DNA of 64,000 nucleotides from Prevotella sp. MA2016 (GTDB lineage Bacteria; Bacteroidota; Bacteroidia; Bacteroidales; Bacteroidaceae): the NCBI RefSeq assembly GCF_000619825.1, contig NZ_JHUW01000011.1, positions 62,001-126,000 of the forward strand. The letters are read 5' to 3'. This document shows positions 27,481-36,391 of the stretch, piece by piece. The notes beneath the pieces were generated by a model. It was not told the DNA's origin and did not search any database. It saw only the letters and a list, made by a program, of their open reading frames with translations. Both the position numbers and the translations under genes were made by a program. The first letter of the stretch is position 1, and each line of letters begins with the position of its first letter.

Positions 27481-28381
27481 ATTATCTATCATTACTATCA
27501 ATTACAACGGGGTAAAAGATACCTGTGAACTAATTGATTCCATCCCCTTCAATAATGACATGGAGGTGATAGTGGTAGATAATGCCTCAAAAATAGATGA
27601 AGCCAGCATTATTTCTGAGCGTTTTCCACAAGTTAAGGTTATCCGAAGCGCCAAGAACTTAGGTTTTGCTGGCGGCAACAATTTAGGAATTAGAGAAGCT
27701 AAGGGAAAATATATTCTTCTTATAAATAACGATACATACTTCAAAGATTATAATATAGAGGCGCTTATTCAACGATTAGAGTCGTCGGATAAAGTTGGCA
27801 TTGTCTGTCCTAAACTACGTTTTGCATGGGGCAATAACCCTATCCAGTTCGCAGGCTATACTCCCCTATCTGTGATAACCGTTAGGAACCAGGCCATCGG
27901 ATTTGGCGAAGAAGACCATGGTCAATACAACACAGCTCATCCCACCTCTTATGCTCATGGCGCAGCCATGCTGATCAAACGAGAAGCAATTGAGAAGGTG
28001 GGACTGATGCCTGAGTGTTTTTTCTTGTACTACGAAGAACTCGACTGGTCGATGATGTTTACTCGAGCTGGCTATGAGATCTGGTATGAGCCTGCATGCA
28101 CTGTATTTCACAAAGAAAGCCAAACAACGGGTCAAAACAGTCCGCTACGCACCTATTACATTACTCGTAATCGCTTATTATTAGTAAAACGTAATTATCA
28201 AGGTATCAACAAATACTTATCATATACATACCTTATAGGTATCGTCGCCCCCCGCGACATTCTAAAATATACCATCAAAGGCAGATTTGACCTAGTAAAA
28301 TCCGTCTGTCAAGGCATCACATCTTTCCGCTCGAGCTTGCTCGCTTGCTACCAACGGGACGCAAGAATCTTCAACTTTTAA
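27464..28381 (+). CDS. GT2 glycosyltransferase, rhamnosyltransferase-like
   Basis: GT-A fold enzyme of 305 residues. It begins LSIITINYNG, has VVDNAS, the NLGFAGGNNLGI block and the metal-binding NNDT motif near residue 88, then YYEELDWS. This pattern is that of the WbbL/rhamnosyltransferase branch of GT2, but the sugar is inferred. It starts with GTG at 27464, 17 bases inside the previous gene, so it is translationally coupled to the polymerase-like gene. Confidence 0.87.
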   Translation: MQHEYRLSIITINYNGVKDTCELIDSIPFNNDMEVIVVDNASKIDEASIISERFPQVKVIRSAKNLGFAGGNNLGIREAKGKYILLINNDTYFKDYNIEALIQRLESSDKVGIVCPKLRFAWGNNPIQFAGYTPLSVITVRNQAIGFGEEDHGQYNTAHPTSYAHGAAMLIKREAIEKVGLMPECFFLYYEELDWSMMFTRAGYEIWYEPACTVFHKESQTTGQNSPLRTYYITRNRLLLVKRNYQGINKYLSYTYLIGIVAPRDILKYTIKGRFDLVKSVCQGITSFRSSLLACYQRDARIFNF

Positions 28382-28394
28382 ATTTGAATAGATC

Positions 28395-29537
28395 ATGGAT
28401 CTCTGGATTATACTAAATATCATCGATTGGTTATTGTTCATCATGGTAGGTGGCACAGTGCTCTACCTTGGTGTTTTCTCTATTGCATCTCTTTTCGATA
28501 GAGATACTGTCCAAAACAAAGCTAAGATTCAAAACCGCATTGTTGTAATCATTCCATCTTACAAGCAAGATAAGATTGTTGAACAGACTGTAGTTTCTAT
28601 ATTAAGCCAAGACTATCCACAGCGTTTATTTGATGTGGTAGTAGTGTCTGACCACCAGTCAGAAATCACTAATATGCGCCTAGCGCAATACCCCATCACC
28701 CTGCTCACCCCAGATTTTGCAGAAAGCACGAAAGCGAAGTCTTTACAATATGCAATCATAAAACTTCCAGAATTTAAGATTTATGATATTGCACTCATTT
28801 TAGATGGCGACAATATCGTAGAGCAAGATTTTCTGACTAAAGTGAATGATGCATTTGAAACAGCAGCCACCAAAGCCATCCAAATGCACCGCATAGCCCG
28901 AAACAGAGATACAGCTGTAGCACGTATGGGTTCTATTTTTGAGGAAATCAATAATAACATCTTCCGCAAAGGCCATATCAACTTAGGTATATCTGCTGCA
29001 TTAGCCGGTTCAGGAACAGCATATGATTTTACATGGTTTAAAACCAATGTCATGAAGACGAGGACATCCGGTGAGGATAAAGAACTTGAAGCGTTATTGC
29101 TGAAGCAAGGATACTTTATCGATTATTTTGATAATATTTTGCTATATGGCGAAAAGCAAAGAACAACCACAAAGATGAATGAACAACATAGCCGTTGGAC
29201 ATTACAACAGATACAGAATCTGATTAAGAATATCAGATACCTACCGGGAGCCGTCTTCCGTAAGCAATACGACTGGGCCGACAAACTTGTCCAATGGATG
29301 CTGATGCCCCGTACTAGCATGATGGGCATCATCATGGTAATGAGTCTAGTATTACCTTTCATCTATATGACGATGGCAATCAAATGGTGGATATTAGGTT
29401 CTTTGGCATTGTTCTTCTTTGCTTTAGCCACACCTGATTATCTGGTAGATGAAATGTGGGATCGCACTTTCTTACGCTCTCCTTTCATTACGCTTTGGGG
29501 AATCATCACTACAAAATTAGTTCATAAAAAGAAATAA
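28395..29537 (+). CDS. Membrane-anchored GT2 glycosyltransferase (first of a tandem pair)
   Basis: Processive-type GT2 with one N-terminal membrane helix (residues about 6-30) and two or more near the C-terminus (about 305-360). Catalytic marks are IPSYKQ, LDGDN for metal binding, TSGEDKELEA as acceptor-site acidic motif, and HSRWTLQQIQ, which resembles the QxxRW motif in a changed form. The next gene is a clear paralogue in the same order. The enzyme probably extends a lipid-linked or secreted glycan at the inner membrane. The sugar is unknown. Confidence 0.85.
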   Translation: MDLWIILNIIDWLLFIMVGGTVLYLGVFSIASLFDRDTVQNKAKIQNRIVVIIPSYKQDKIVEQTVVSILSQDYPQRLFDVVVVSDHQSEITNMRLAQYPITLLTPDFAESTKAKSLQYAIIKLPEFKIYDIALILDGDNIVEQDFLTKVNDAFETAATKAIQMHRIARNRDTAVARMGSIFEEINNNIFRKGHINLGISAALAGSGTAYDFTWFKTNVMKTRTSGEDKELEALLLKQGYFIDYFDNILLYGEKQRTTTKMNEQHSRWTLQQIQNLIKNIRYLPGAVFRKQYDWADKLVQWMLMPRTSMMGIIMVMSLVLPFIYMTMAIKWWILGSLALFFFALATPDYLVDEMWDRTFLRSPFITLWGIITTKLVHKKK

Positions 29538-29560
29538 ACCAACTAAATAAACTACAGATT

Positions 29561-30733
29561 ATGATTTGGCAGATTTTACACATCATCGACATTACACTTT
29601 GGGTGCTGATTTTAGGCTCAGTAGTCTATGTGGCATTCTTCGCAATTATCTCGTTATTTTATGAAAAAGAAGATCGCGTAGCCATACATGCTGCAGCCCT
29701 AACTAATCGTATGACAAAATTCCTCATTCTATACCCTGCTTATAAAGAGGACCGTGTCATCATCAATGCGGTTGAGCGTTTTTTGGAACAGGATTATCCT
29801 GCAGACCTCTATACAGTGGCTGTTATCTCTGACCACATGCAACCAGAAACAAACGAGTATCTCCGTTCACTTCCCATCACATTACTGACGCCCACCTTTG
29901 AAAAGAGTTCAAAGGCTAAAGCCATGCAATATGCTATTGATACAATTCCAGAAACATTTGACAATGTAGTTGTGCTTGATGCCGACAATGTGGTGCGCCC
30001 GGAATTTCTATCACAACTGAATATCTTATGTTCTATTTATGACGCCATCCAGTGCCATCGCTGCGCAAAGAATGCCAACAACGATGTGGCTGTACTCGAT
30101 GGTGCCAGCGAAGAGATTAACAACACGCTGTTCCGCAAGGCCCACAACCGTCTTGGCCTGTCATCTGCCTTGATCGGATCTGGCATGTGCTTCGATTACG
30201 AACTATTCAGGAAGAATGTATTCAAACTTTCTACTGCAGGAGAAGACCGCGAAATGGAAGCTCTCCTCCTCCACCAGGAAGTATTTATAAAATACGCACC
30301 AGATATCCATGTATTCGACGAAAAGGTCAGCAATCAGGACAACTTCCAAAAGCAGCGTATGCGCTGGATGACCGCCCAGGTTCAAAGCCTGATGAGCAAT
30401 CTTCCAAAAATACCAGGAGCTTTGGTTCATGGAAAAATCAACTTCGTTGACAAGACTATCCAACAGGCTCTCATTCCTCGCTCTATACTAATCGTGTTAG
30501 TTACAGCCATCTCTATCTTTATGACATTCGCGATGCCAGCATGGTGTGAAAAATGGTGGGTTACACTCATCATCTTGGGCTTATCTCTATTCGTAGCTAT
30601 TCCCAGCGAGATTCGTTTCCGTTCTTTCTCTAAGGTCTTTACCATCCCTGCACTTGTTCTGCGCATGCTGAAAAACATTCTCCACATCGATCGTAAGAAC
30701 ACAGACTTCATCCATACTGAACATACAACATAA
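29561..30733 (+). CDS. Membrane-anchored GT2 glycosyltransferase (second of a tandem pair)
   Basis: Paralogue of the preceding gene: 390 residues with N-terminal helix, YPAYKEDR, LDADNVV, TAGEDREMEA and the acceptor motif QKQRMRWMTAQVQ (QxxRW). The C-terminal hydrophobic pair lies near 300-350. Shared signatures such as ITLLTP, SSKAKAMQYAI, EEINN and FRKAH/FRKGH show tandem duplication. Here the QxxRW motif is intact, unlike in the first copy, so the two may have different acceptors or activity. It closes the first operon; a new promoter follows. Confidence 0.85.
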   Translation: MIWQILHIIDITLWVLILGSVVYVAFFAIISLFYEKEDRVAIHAAALTNRMTKFLILYPAYKEDRVIINAVERFLEQDYPADLYTVAVISDHMQPETNEYLRSLPITLLTPTFEKSSKAKAMQYAIDTIPETFDNVVVLDADNVVRPEFLSQLNILCSIYDAIQCHRCAKNANNDVAVLDGASEEINNTLFRKAHNRLGLSSALIGSGMCFDYELFRKNVFKLSTAGEDREMEALLLHQEVFIKYAPDIHVFDEKVSNQDNFQKQRMRWMTAQVQSLMSNLPKIPGALVHGKINFVDKTIQQALIPRSILIVLVTAISIFMTFAMPAWCEKWWVTLIILGLSLFVAIPSEIRFRSFSKVFTIPALVLRMLKNILHIDRKNTDFIHTEHTT

Positions 30734-30755
30734 GCAACAAAAACATTTAAAAAAA

Positions 30756-30787
30756 TTTGGTTGTCTAACAATATATTGCTATCTTTG
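30756..30787 (+). promoter_or_regulatory. Promoter of the ABC exporter operon
   Basis: TTTG (30756-30759), 20 bases, TATCTTTG (30780-30787), then the wzm ATG at 30806. A strong match that separates the export operon from the assembly operon. Confidence 0.8.
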
Positions 30788-30805
30788 CAACAAATATAGA
30801 AAAAA

Positions 30806-31657
30806 ATGGCAAGAGACTGGGATATTATAATCACGAACAAGAGTAACCTATTGAGCATCGATTTTGGTGAAATATGGCGTTATCGCGACCTTCTGACAAT
30901 GTATGTCAAGCGCGATATCGTAACTTTCTACAAGCAAACCATCCTTGGTCCGTTATGGTTTATTATTCAGCCCCTGTTCACCACCATTATGTTCATGTTT
31001 GTGTTTGGTGGTATAGCAGGCATTTCTACAGATGGCATTCCACAAGCTGTTTTCTATCTAGCCGGTCTCGTATGTTGGAACTATTTCCAGGATTGTCTCA
31101 GTAAATGCTCAGACACATTCAATGCAAACCAAGCCATCTTTGGCAAAGTATATTTCCCAAGACTGGTAGTACCTCTGTCTATTGTTATTTCCAATCTCAT
31201 TAAGATGGGAATCCAGTTTGCACTATTCTTGGTCGTTTACATCTACTACTTTGCATCAGGAATAGACTTCCAAGTCAACGCAGCTCTACTGCTCGTCCCA
31301 ATTCTTATTATCATGTTAGGATGCTTAGGTTTAGGCTTTGGAATGATTATATCTTCCATGACCACAAAGTATCGTGATTTACGATTCCTAATCACTTTCG
31401 GTGTCCAGCTTTGGATGTATGCTTCCCCAGTCATCTATCCGCTATCAGTTATGAAGGTTACTTATCCTAAGTATATTTGGGTACTTGTAGCCAATCCACT
31501 GACAGCCATTCTTGAAACCTTCAAATATGCCTTCACAGGCGTTGGGGAATTCAATTGGTTCTACTTTGGATACAGCTTTTTCTTTACAATCGCTATCCTC
31601 ATGGTTGGTATCATCATTTTCAACCGGGTACAGCGCAACTTTATGGATGTCATCTAA
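30806..31657 (+). CDS. wzm: ABC-2 polysaccharide exporter permease
   Basis: 283-residue permease of the ABC-2/Wzm family with six hydrophobic segments. The N-terminal amphipathic part (RYRDLLTMYVKRDI) and the TILGPLWFIIQPL entry to the first helix are typical of O-antigen and teichoic-acid exporters. It pairs with the ATPase gene that starts 12 bases later. The pair moves completed undecaprenyl-linked glycan through the inner membrane. It has its own promoter. Confidence 0.93.
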   Translation: MARDWDIIITNKSNLLSIDFGEIWRYRDLLTMYVKRDIVTFYKQTILGPLWFIIQPLFTTIMFMFVFGGIAGISTDGIPQAVFYLAGLVCWNYFQDCLSKCSDTFNANQAIFGKVYFPRLVVPLSIVISNLIKMGIQFALFLVVYIYYFASGIDFQVNAALLLVPILIIMLGCLGLGFGMIISSMTTKYRDLRFLITFGVQLWMYASPVIYPLSVMKVTYPKYIWVLVANPLTAILETFKYAFTGVGEFNWFYFGYSFFFTIAILMVGIIIFNRVQRNFMDVI

Positions 31658-31669
31658 TACAATTGGCTT

Positions 31670-32938
31670 ATGAGCAATACAGTTATCGAATTCAACAACG
31701 TCGGCAAACAATATATTCTTGGCACCATCGGTACTGGCACGTTAAGCCAGGATCTCAATCGCTGGTGGGCTAATATCCGAGGAAAGGAAGATCCCTATCT
31801 AAAAATTGGTGAGACCAACGATCGCACTCAGAAGAGCGACAGCCGCTTTGTATGGGCACTTCGTGACATCAATTTTAAGGTTGAACAAGGCGATGTTGTT
31901 GGTATCATTGGTAAAAACGGAGCCGGCAAATCCACTCTTTTAAAGATTCTCTCTCGCGTAACCTCCCCAACTACAGGTGATATCAAAATCAAAGGTCGCA
32001 TCGCTTCGCTGCTGGAAGTAGGCACAGGCTTCCATCCAGAAATGACAGGCCGAGAGAATATCTTTATGAATGGCTCTATCATGGGCATGACCAAAACGGA
32101 AATCAAAAGTAAGTTTGACGAGATTGTTGATTTCGCGGGAGTAGCAAAATACGTTGACACACCTGTCAAGCGCTATTCTTCAGGCATGATGGTCCGCCTT
32201 GGCTTTGCAATCGCTGCCCATTTGGAGCCTGAGATTCTGGTTGTAGATGAGGTTCTGGCTGTTGGCGACGCCGAGTTTCAAAAGAAAGCTATTGGCAAGA
32301 TGCAAGATGTCAGCAAAGACGAAGGAAGGACTGTACTTTTCGTTAGCCACAATATGGCTGCTGTCAAAAGCCTCTGCACAAGAGGTATAGTAATGAACAA
32401 TGGTGAAATTGCATTTAGAGGTAACATTAATGATGCTCTCAAATTCTATTTAAATGAGATTCCTACCGATATGAGTGGAGCGATTATTAATTCTATAAAG
32501 CAACATAAGCCCTCCATTCATTTTAATAAAATTCTCATAAATGGAACTGAAGAACGACATAGCACTATTTGTTCCAACCAGGGGCTCTTAAATCTACGAA
32601 TAGAAGGATATACAGAGGAAGAGTTAAAAACAGATGTGATGCTTATAATGAGAACTAAAGACGGAATACCTCTTGCCACATTGGCGGAAGGGCATTATCG
32701 TGGTATGATACAAACCATTCCTAAAGGCAGTTTTGTCATAAATAAGGATATTGTTCTTCCAAAATTCTTATCTAACGGACAACTTTATTGCGATTTAATG
32801 ATGCACCATCCAATGGTAGAATGGCAATTACTAGCAACAAATTGTTGCATACTAGATTGCGAAGGAAATCAAGAAGGTTTTGGACATTTTATGCATCAAG
32901 ATCGAATGGGTTTTTTAGGCCTTATCACAAAAGAATAG
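31670..32938 (+). CDS. wzt: ABC polysaccharide exporter ATPase with carbohydrate-binding tail
   Basis: 422 residues. The ATPase half has Walker A GKNGAGKST (near 81-89), the family H-loop region, signature YSSGMMVRLGFA, Walker B EILVVDE and the switch His of VSHN. From about 265 a beta-rich C-terminal domain resembles Wzt-C, which in known systems recognises the non-reducing end of the finished polymer. That points to length control by a terminal cap on the chain. Base composition becomes more AT-rich within the C-terminal part, so this domain may have been exchanged with the genes after it. Confidence 0.93.
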   Translation: MSNTVIEFNNVGKQYILGTIGTGTLSQDLNRWWANIRGKEDPYLKIGETNDRTQKSDSRFVWALRDINFKVEQGDVVGIIGKNGAGKSTLLKILSRVTSPTTGDIKIKGRIASLLEVGTGFHPEMTGRENIFMNGSIMGMTKTEIKSKFDEIVDFAGVAKYVDTPVKRYSSGMMVRLGFAIAAHLEPEILVVDEVLAVGDAEFQKKAIGKMQDVSKDEGRTVLFVSHNMAAVKSLCTRGIVMNNGEIAFRGNINDALKFYLNEIPTDMSGAIINSIKQHKPSIHFNKILINGTEERHSTICSNQGLLNLRIEGYTEEELKTDVMLIMRTKDGIPLATLAEGHYRGMIQTIPKGSFVINKDIVLPKFLSNGQLYCDLMMHHPMVEWQLLATNCCILDCEGNQEGFGHFMHQDRMGFLGLITKE

Positions 32939-32944
32939 ACAACT

Positions 32945-33817
32945 ATGAAAGGATTAAATACAAAAATATTGGTCTGTTGCCATAAAAACGATATTATGGC
33001 AAATCAAGAACCATATCTCCCAATTCAATTAGGGAAAGCTATCACAGATACGAGTCTAGGTATTACTGTTGATAATACAGGTGAAAATATCAGTTATAAA
33101 AATCCTTCCTATTGCGAGTTAACAGGTATTTACTGGGCATGGAAAAATCTAAAGAATACTGATATTATTGGTTTATGCCATTATCGCCGTTATTTTGATT
33201 TTCATCGAGCATGCCAACATTTCAAACCATATACGACATTCCCCTCTTCAGTGTTTCCAAAAGTCGATCTCTCTATCCCCAATGATATAATTAACTTAGT
33301 AAATAAAGGAACGATTATTATTCCCCGAAAAGAGAATTATCCAATGTCGGTTTTTACACATTACAGCAATGGACACTCGAGTTTTGATATGTATATAATC
33401 AAAGATATCATAAAAAAGAATCTTGACGAAAAATACTCTAGAGCTTTTTGGAAAGCTTTGGTTCTCGAAAACACCATGGCTATCTGTAATATGTTTATTA
33501 TGAATTGGGACAATTTTGACGCCTACTGCACATGGTTGTTTGATATACTTGAAGAAGCCGAAAAAAGAATAGACATAACAAATTACTCCCCATACCAACA
33601 ACGAATTTATGGATTCTTAGCGGAGCGTCTCTTCAATGTATGGCTTTATGCAGAGAAGAAGAAAACAAAAGAATATCCTTTGCTTTTTTTCTCTGATGAA
33701 GAAAGTTACATGTCAACAATTGCTCCCTGGAAATACGAATTAGGATGTTGCATTAACAATATAATAAATATTACTCGGAGAGTAGAGTATAAATTTAAAT
33801 TAACAAATTTAATATAA
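32945..33817 (+). CDS. DUF4422 putative glycosyltransferase (copy 1)
   Basis: 290 residues of the DUF4422 family, found in capsule and exopolysaccharide clusters and thought to be a glycosyltransferase. Conserved blocks are ILVCCHKND at the start, DNTGENIS, YCELTGIYWAWKN and LCHYRRYF (around residue 80), and QQRIYGFLAERLFNVW towards the end. It follows wzt by 6 bases. A second member lies on the opposite strand at 42.5-43.5 kb. Sugar specificity cannot be read from the sequence. Confidence 0.8.
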   Translation: MKGLNTKILVCCHKNDIMANQEPYLPIQLGKAITDTSLGITVDNTGENISYKNPSYCELTGIYWAWKNLKNTDIIGLCHYRRYFDFHRACQHFKPYTTFPSSVFPKVDLSIPNDIINLVNKGTIIIPRKENYPMSVFTHYSNGHSSFDMYIIKDIIKKNLDEKYSRAFWKALVLENTMAICNMFIMNWDNFDAYCTWLFDILEEAEKRIDITNYSPYQQRIYGFLAERLFNVWLYAEKKKTKEYPLLFFSDEESYMSTIAPWKYELGCCINNIINITRRVEYKFKLTNLI

Positions 33818-33836
33818 GTTAATAATTAGTTATTCT

Positions 33837-34586
33837 ATGATTATCTTACTTCTAACAGCATGCATTAATCCTGGTAATACGTCTTTTACTGCTCTTAACA
33901 ATCAAGAAGAGCGGAAAGCACAGTATATAAAGGCACTAAACTATTATATATCAAAAACTAATTACAAAATTGTATTTACTGAGAATTCCAATATCGATAT
34001 AAGCCCGCTATTTGTAAAAGAGATCAAATCTGGAAGGCTTGAATGTCTAACCTTTTCTGGAAACAAAGAAAAGAACAGAGGGAAAGGTGTAGGTGAGTGT
34101 GAAATAATTCAACATGCATTAGAAAATTCAACTATAATTAACAGATACAAAAAAGTTCGTATAGTAAAGATTACTGGGCGACTCATTATAAAGAATATCA
34201 GACTAATTAACAATATACACCGTTTATTTTTTCCTATAAACACAATTTTATTTGCAATTAATTCTGATATATCATTTCCAGACAGCAGATACATAATCGC
34301 TCCAACAACTTTCTATATAAAGCTTCTCAATTTGAAGAAAGCAATAGATGATTCCGTAGGTTACTACTTTGAGCATGCCCTTCTTGATACTCTCATAAAA
34401 GAAAATAATTATTCTTACTCACCATTTTTCATACAGCCAGACATCGTTGGAGTGTCAGGCACTACTGGAAAATTATACGGAAGTCAAAATCATAACATAT
34501 CTCATACTCTTAAATATATAAAATATGCAGCATCTCTTCGGTCCAAATTTAAGAAAAGATACCGATCGAATTCTCGATTAAACTGA
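33837..34586 (+). CDS. Putative glycosyltransferase-like protein, unassigned family
   Basis: 249 residues, AT-rich. The N-terminus LLLTACINP continues with SKTNYKIVFTENSNIDIS and later KNRGKGVGECEIIQHAL, KITGRL and SPFFIQPDIVGVSGTTGKLY. Such proteins sit in surface-glycan clusters and look like small GT-A-type enzymes, but no assigned family was recognised with certainty. The hydrophobic start is too short for a signal peptide and reads as the first beta strand. It is 19 bases after the DUF4422 gene and so part of the same operon. Confidence 0.55.
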   Translation: MIILLLTACINPGNTSFTALNNQEERKAQYIKALNYYISKTNYKIVFTENSNIDISPLFVKEIKSGRLECLTFSGNKEKNRGKGVGECEIIQHALENSTIINRYKKVRIVKITGRLIIKNIRLINNIHRLFFPINTILFAINSDISFPDSRYIIAPTTFYIKLLNLKKAIDDSVGYYFEHALLDTLIKENNYSYSPFFIQPDIVGVSGTTGKLYGSQNHNISHTLKYIKYAASLRSKFKKRYRSNSRLN

Positions 34587-34662
34587 TATAGTGTATCACA
34601 ATCATGTATTCTAAACAATATTATCAATAAGTATTTTATTAATATTTAAATTATCAATAGCT

Positions 34663-35703
34663 ATGTACAAAAATTACAAAGTAATAGTAAATACAGCTGC
34701 AGGACGTCGCAGATACATGCAGTACTTAATTCCACAGGTTCTTGCATGTGATATAGTAGACAGATATGACTTGTGGCTTAATACAACGAACAGACAAGAC
34801 CTTGAGTTCTTCAGAATCCTAGCAAAGAAATATTCCAGGATTAATCTTGTGTGGCAACCTGACGGGATAATCAATGGCAATGCCTCTATCAATGCTTTTT
34901 ACAAACAATGCACTGATGATGATGCTATATATTTTAAACTTGATGACGATATCGTCTGGTTAGAGGACAATTTGATTAAAAACATGATTAAATTCAGGAT
35001 TGACAATCCGGATTATTTCCTTGTTTCACCATTAGTCATCAACAACTCTCTTTCCACATATTTATTACAAATATATGGAAAATTGCGTTTAAACTATTAT
35101 CATGACTCAAATCCATTTAGCGATGTCCTTTGGCAATCAGGCAAATTTGCAGCCGACCTGCATAACTGGTTTATTGACAATTATTTAAGACCCCAAAAAA
35201 CCTCTCACCTGCATTTAGGAAATGGGAAGAATCCTGTATCAATGACCAGATTTTCCATAAATTCTATATTATGGTTTGGCAAGGATTTAAAAAAAATAGA
35301 TGGGATCATTCCAAATGATGATGAAGAGTATATGTCATGCATTTATCCAACAACTCAAGGAAAGTCTAATTGTTGGAATACTAATGCTCTTGTTGCCCAT
35401 TTCGCGTTTTTTACACAAAGGGATTATCTAGACAAAGAAGGCATTCTAGAGAAGTATGGTTCATTTTTGAAGGAACAATGGAGTGCAGATACGACTGAAC
35501 ACAAGGTATATCAAGATATTATTGAAGCCATGCAGTACGTTGAAATAAATTCACAGAATCTACCGCAAGCACCATATACACAGGTAACTAAAAAGAACAA
35601 ATACCGTCTTAAGAACTTCATCAAGAAATTATATCCTGTTTGCGTCGCTCAAAAGATTCATATAATCCGTCGTGAGAAAACGCAATACATAACAAACATA
35701 TAA
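34663..35703 (+). CDS. Putative glycosyltransferase with DDD motif
   Basis: 346 residues, no signal peptide. A GT-A-like pattern is visible: VNTAAGRRRYMQYLIPQVL at the start, YFKLDDDIVWL near residue 90 as a likely metal-binding DxD, and IIPNDDEEYMS near 220 as a possible catalytic acidic site. No named family was recognised. A 76-base gap before it shows no promoter box. The position between other glycosyltransferases supports a sugar-transfer role, which is inference. Confidence 0.55.
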   Translation: MYKNYKVIVNTAAGRRRYMQYLIPQVLACDIVDRYDLWLNTTNRQDLEFFRILAKKYSRINLVWQPDGIINGNASINAFYKQCTDDDAIYFKLDDDIVWLEDNLIKNMIKFRIDNPDYFLVSPLVINNSLSTYLLQIYGKLRLNYYHDSNPFSDVLWQSGKFAADLHNWFIDNYLRPQKTSHLHLGNGKNPVSMTRFSINSILWFGKDLKKIDGIIPNDDEEYMSCIYPTTQGKSNCWNTNALVAHFAFFTQRDYLDKEGILEKYGSFLKEQWSADTTEHKVYQDIIEAMQYVEINSQNLPQAPYTQVTKKNKYRLKNFIKKLYPVCVAQKIHIIRREKTQYITNI

Positions 35704-35773
35704 TCATACAACATCCCCATAGTTCAAATAGCGAATAACTGACAATTACAAACAATAAAGAAGTAATACAATC

Positions 35774-36247
35774 ATGAATTTAGATAAAGCAAAAAAGAAA
35801 CTCACAACCTACTTTACTGAGGCAAGTAAAGTACTTAATATTGATTACAAGTCTATTATTTTTAAATATGAAGGTATCGGTAAACGGTTTAATACAAACG
35901 ATGTTACCTGCGAAGCTTCAGACAATAAATTATTTATCAATTTGGACTGGTTGAATATGCTACCAGAAAATGAAGATTATGATTTGAAATACCAGATGTA
36001 TCATGAGGCTAGACACTTCTATCAGCATTACGCAATAATAGATTATCATAGACGCGGAAAAACCTCTGAGTTACTAGAAAACACCACAGCCACAAGATCA
36101 GAGCAACTACATAAGTCTCTCATTTATCGCGTACCATATCACAGTATCTTATACAAGCAGCCACTCGCCTTCACTTTTTACTGTCTCTGGCATTTATCGA
36201 CTGTCTTGTTACCGCTGTCGCTTATTACACTAGAAAATGAATTTTAA
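35774..36247 (+). CDS. Small protein with HExxH-like motif, possibly truncated
   Basis: 157 residues. YHEARHFYQHY at about residues 75-85 contains HEARH, the HExxH signature of zinc metallopeptidases. Upstream is an ordinary soluble fold (FKYEGIGKRFN, LFINLDWLNML). After about residue 95 the sequence is not recognisable and ends in a hydrophobic stretch, so the 3' part may be frame-shifted or replaced. Such a protein is out of place among glycosyltransferases. I cannot assign a function. Confidence 0.45.
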   Translation: MNLDKAKKKLTTYFTEASKVLNIDYKSIIFKYEGIGKRFNTNDVTCEASDNKLFINLDWLNMLPENEDYDLKYQMYHEARHFYQHYAIIDYHRRGKTSELLENTTATRSEQLHKSLIYRVPYHSILYKQPLAFTFYCLWHLSTVLLPLSLITLENEF

Positions 36248-36364
36248 ACCTATAAAGACTCCCTTCCTCAAGAAATAACTCTATTATAGAGACTCTAAAA
36301 AACAGAAGACACCATTATTCACCATTTTTAACTCAATAAACAAACGTATTTAACTAAAGAATTG

Positions 36365-36372
36365 TAATTTTG
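36365..36372 (+). promoter_or_regulatory. -7 box before the acyltransferase
   Basis: TAATTTTG, 20 bases before the ATG at 36392. The 144-base gap holds nothing else that I can name. Confidence 0.5.
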
Positions 36373-36391
36373 CAATCTAAATCAATAACCT

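Noticed and set aside
33837..33875. Lipobox-like start (LLLTAC) suggesting a lipoprotein
   Set aside because: There is no basic n-region and the hydrophobic stretch is only a few residues; it fits the first strand of a sugar-transferase fold.
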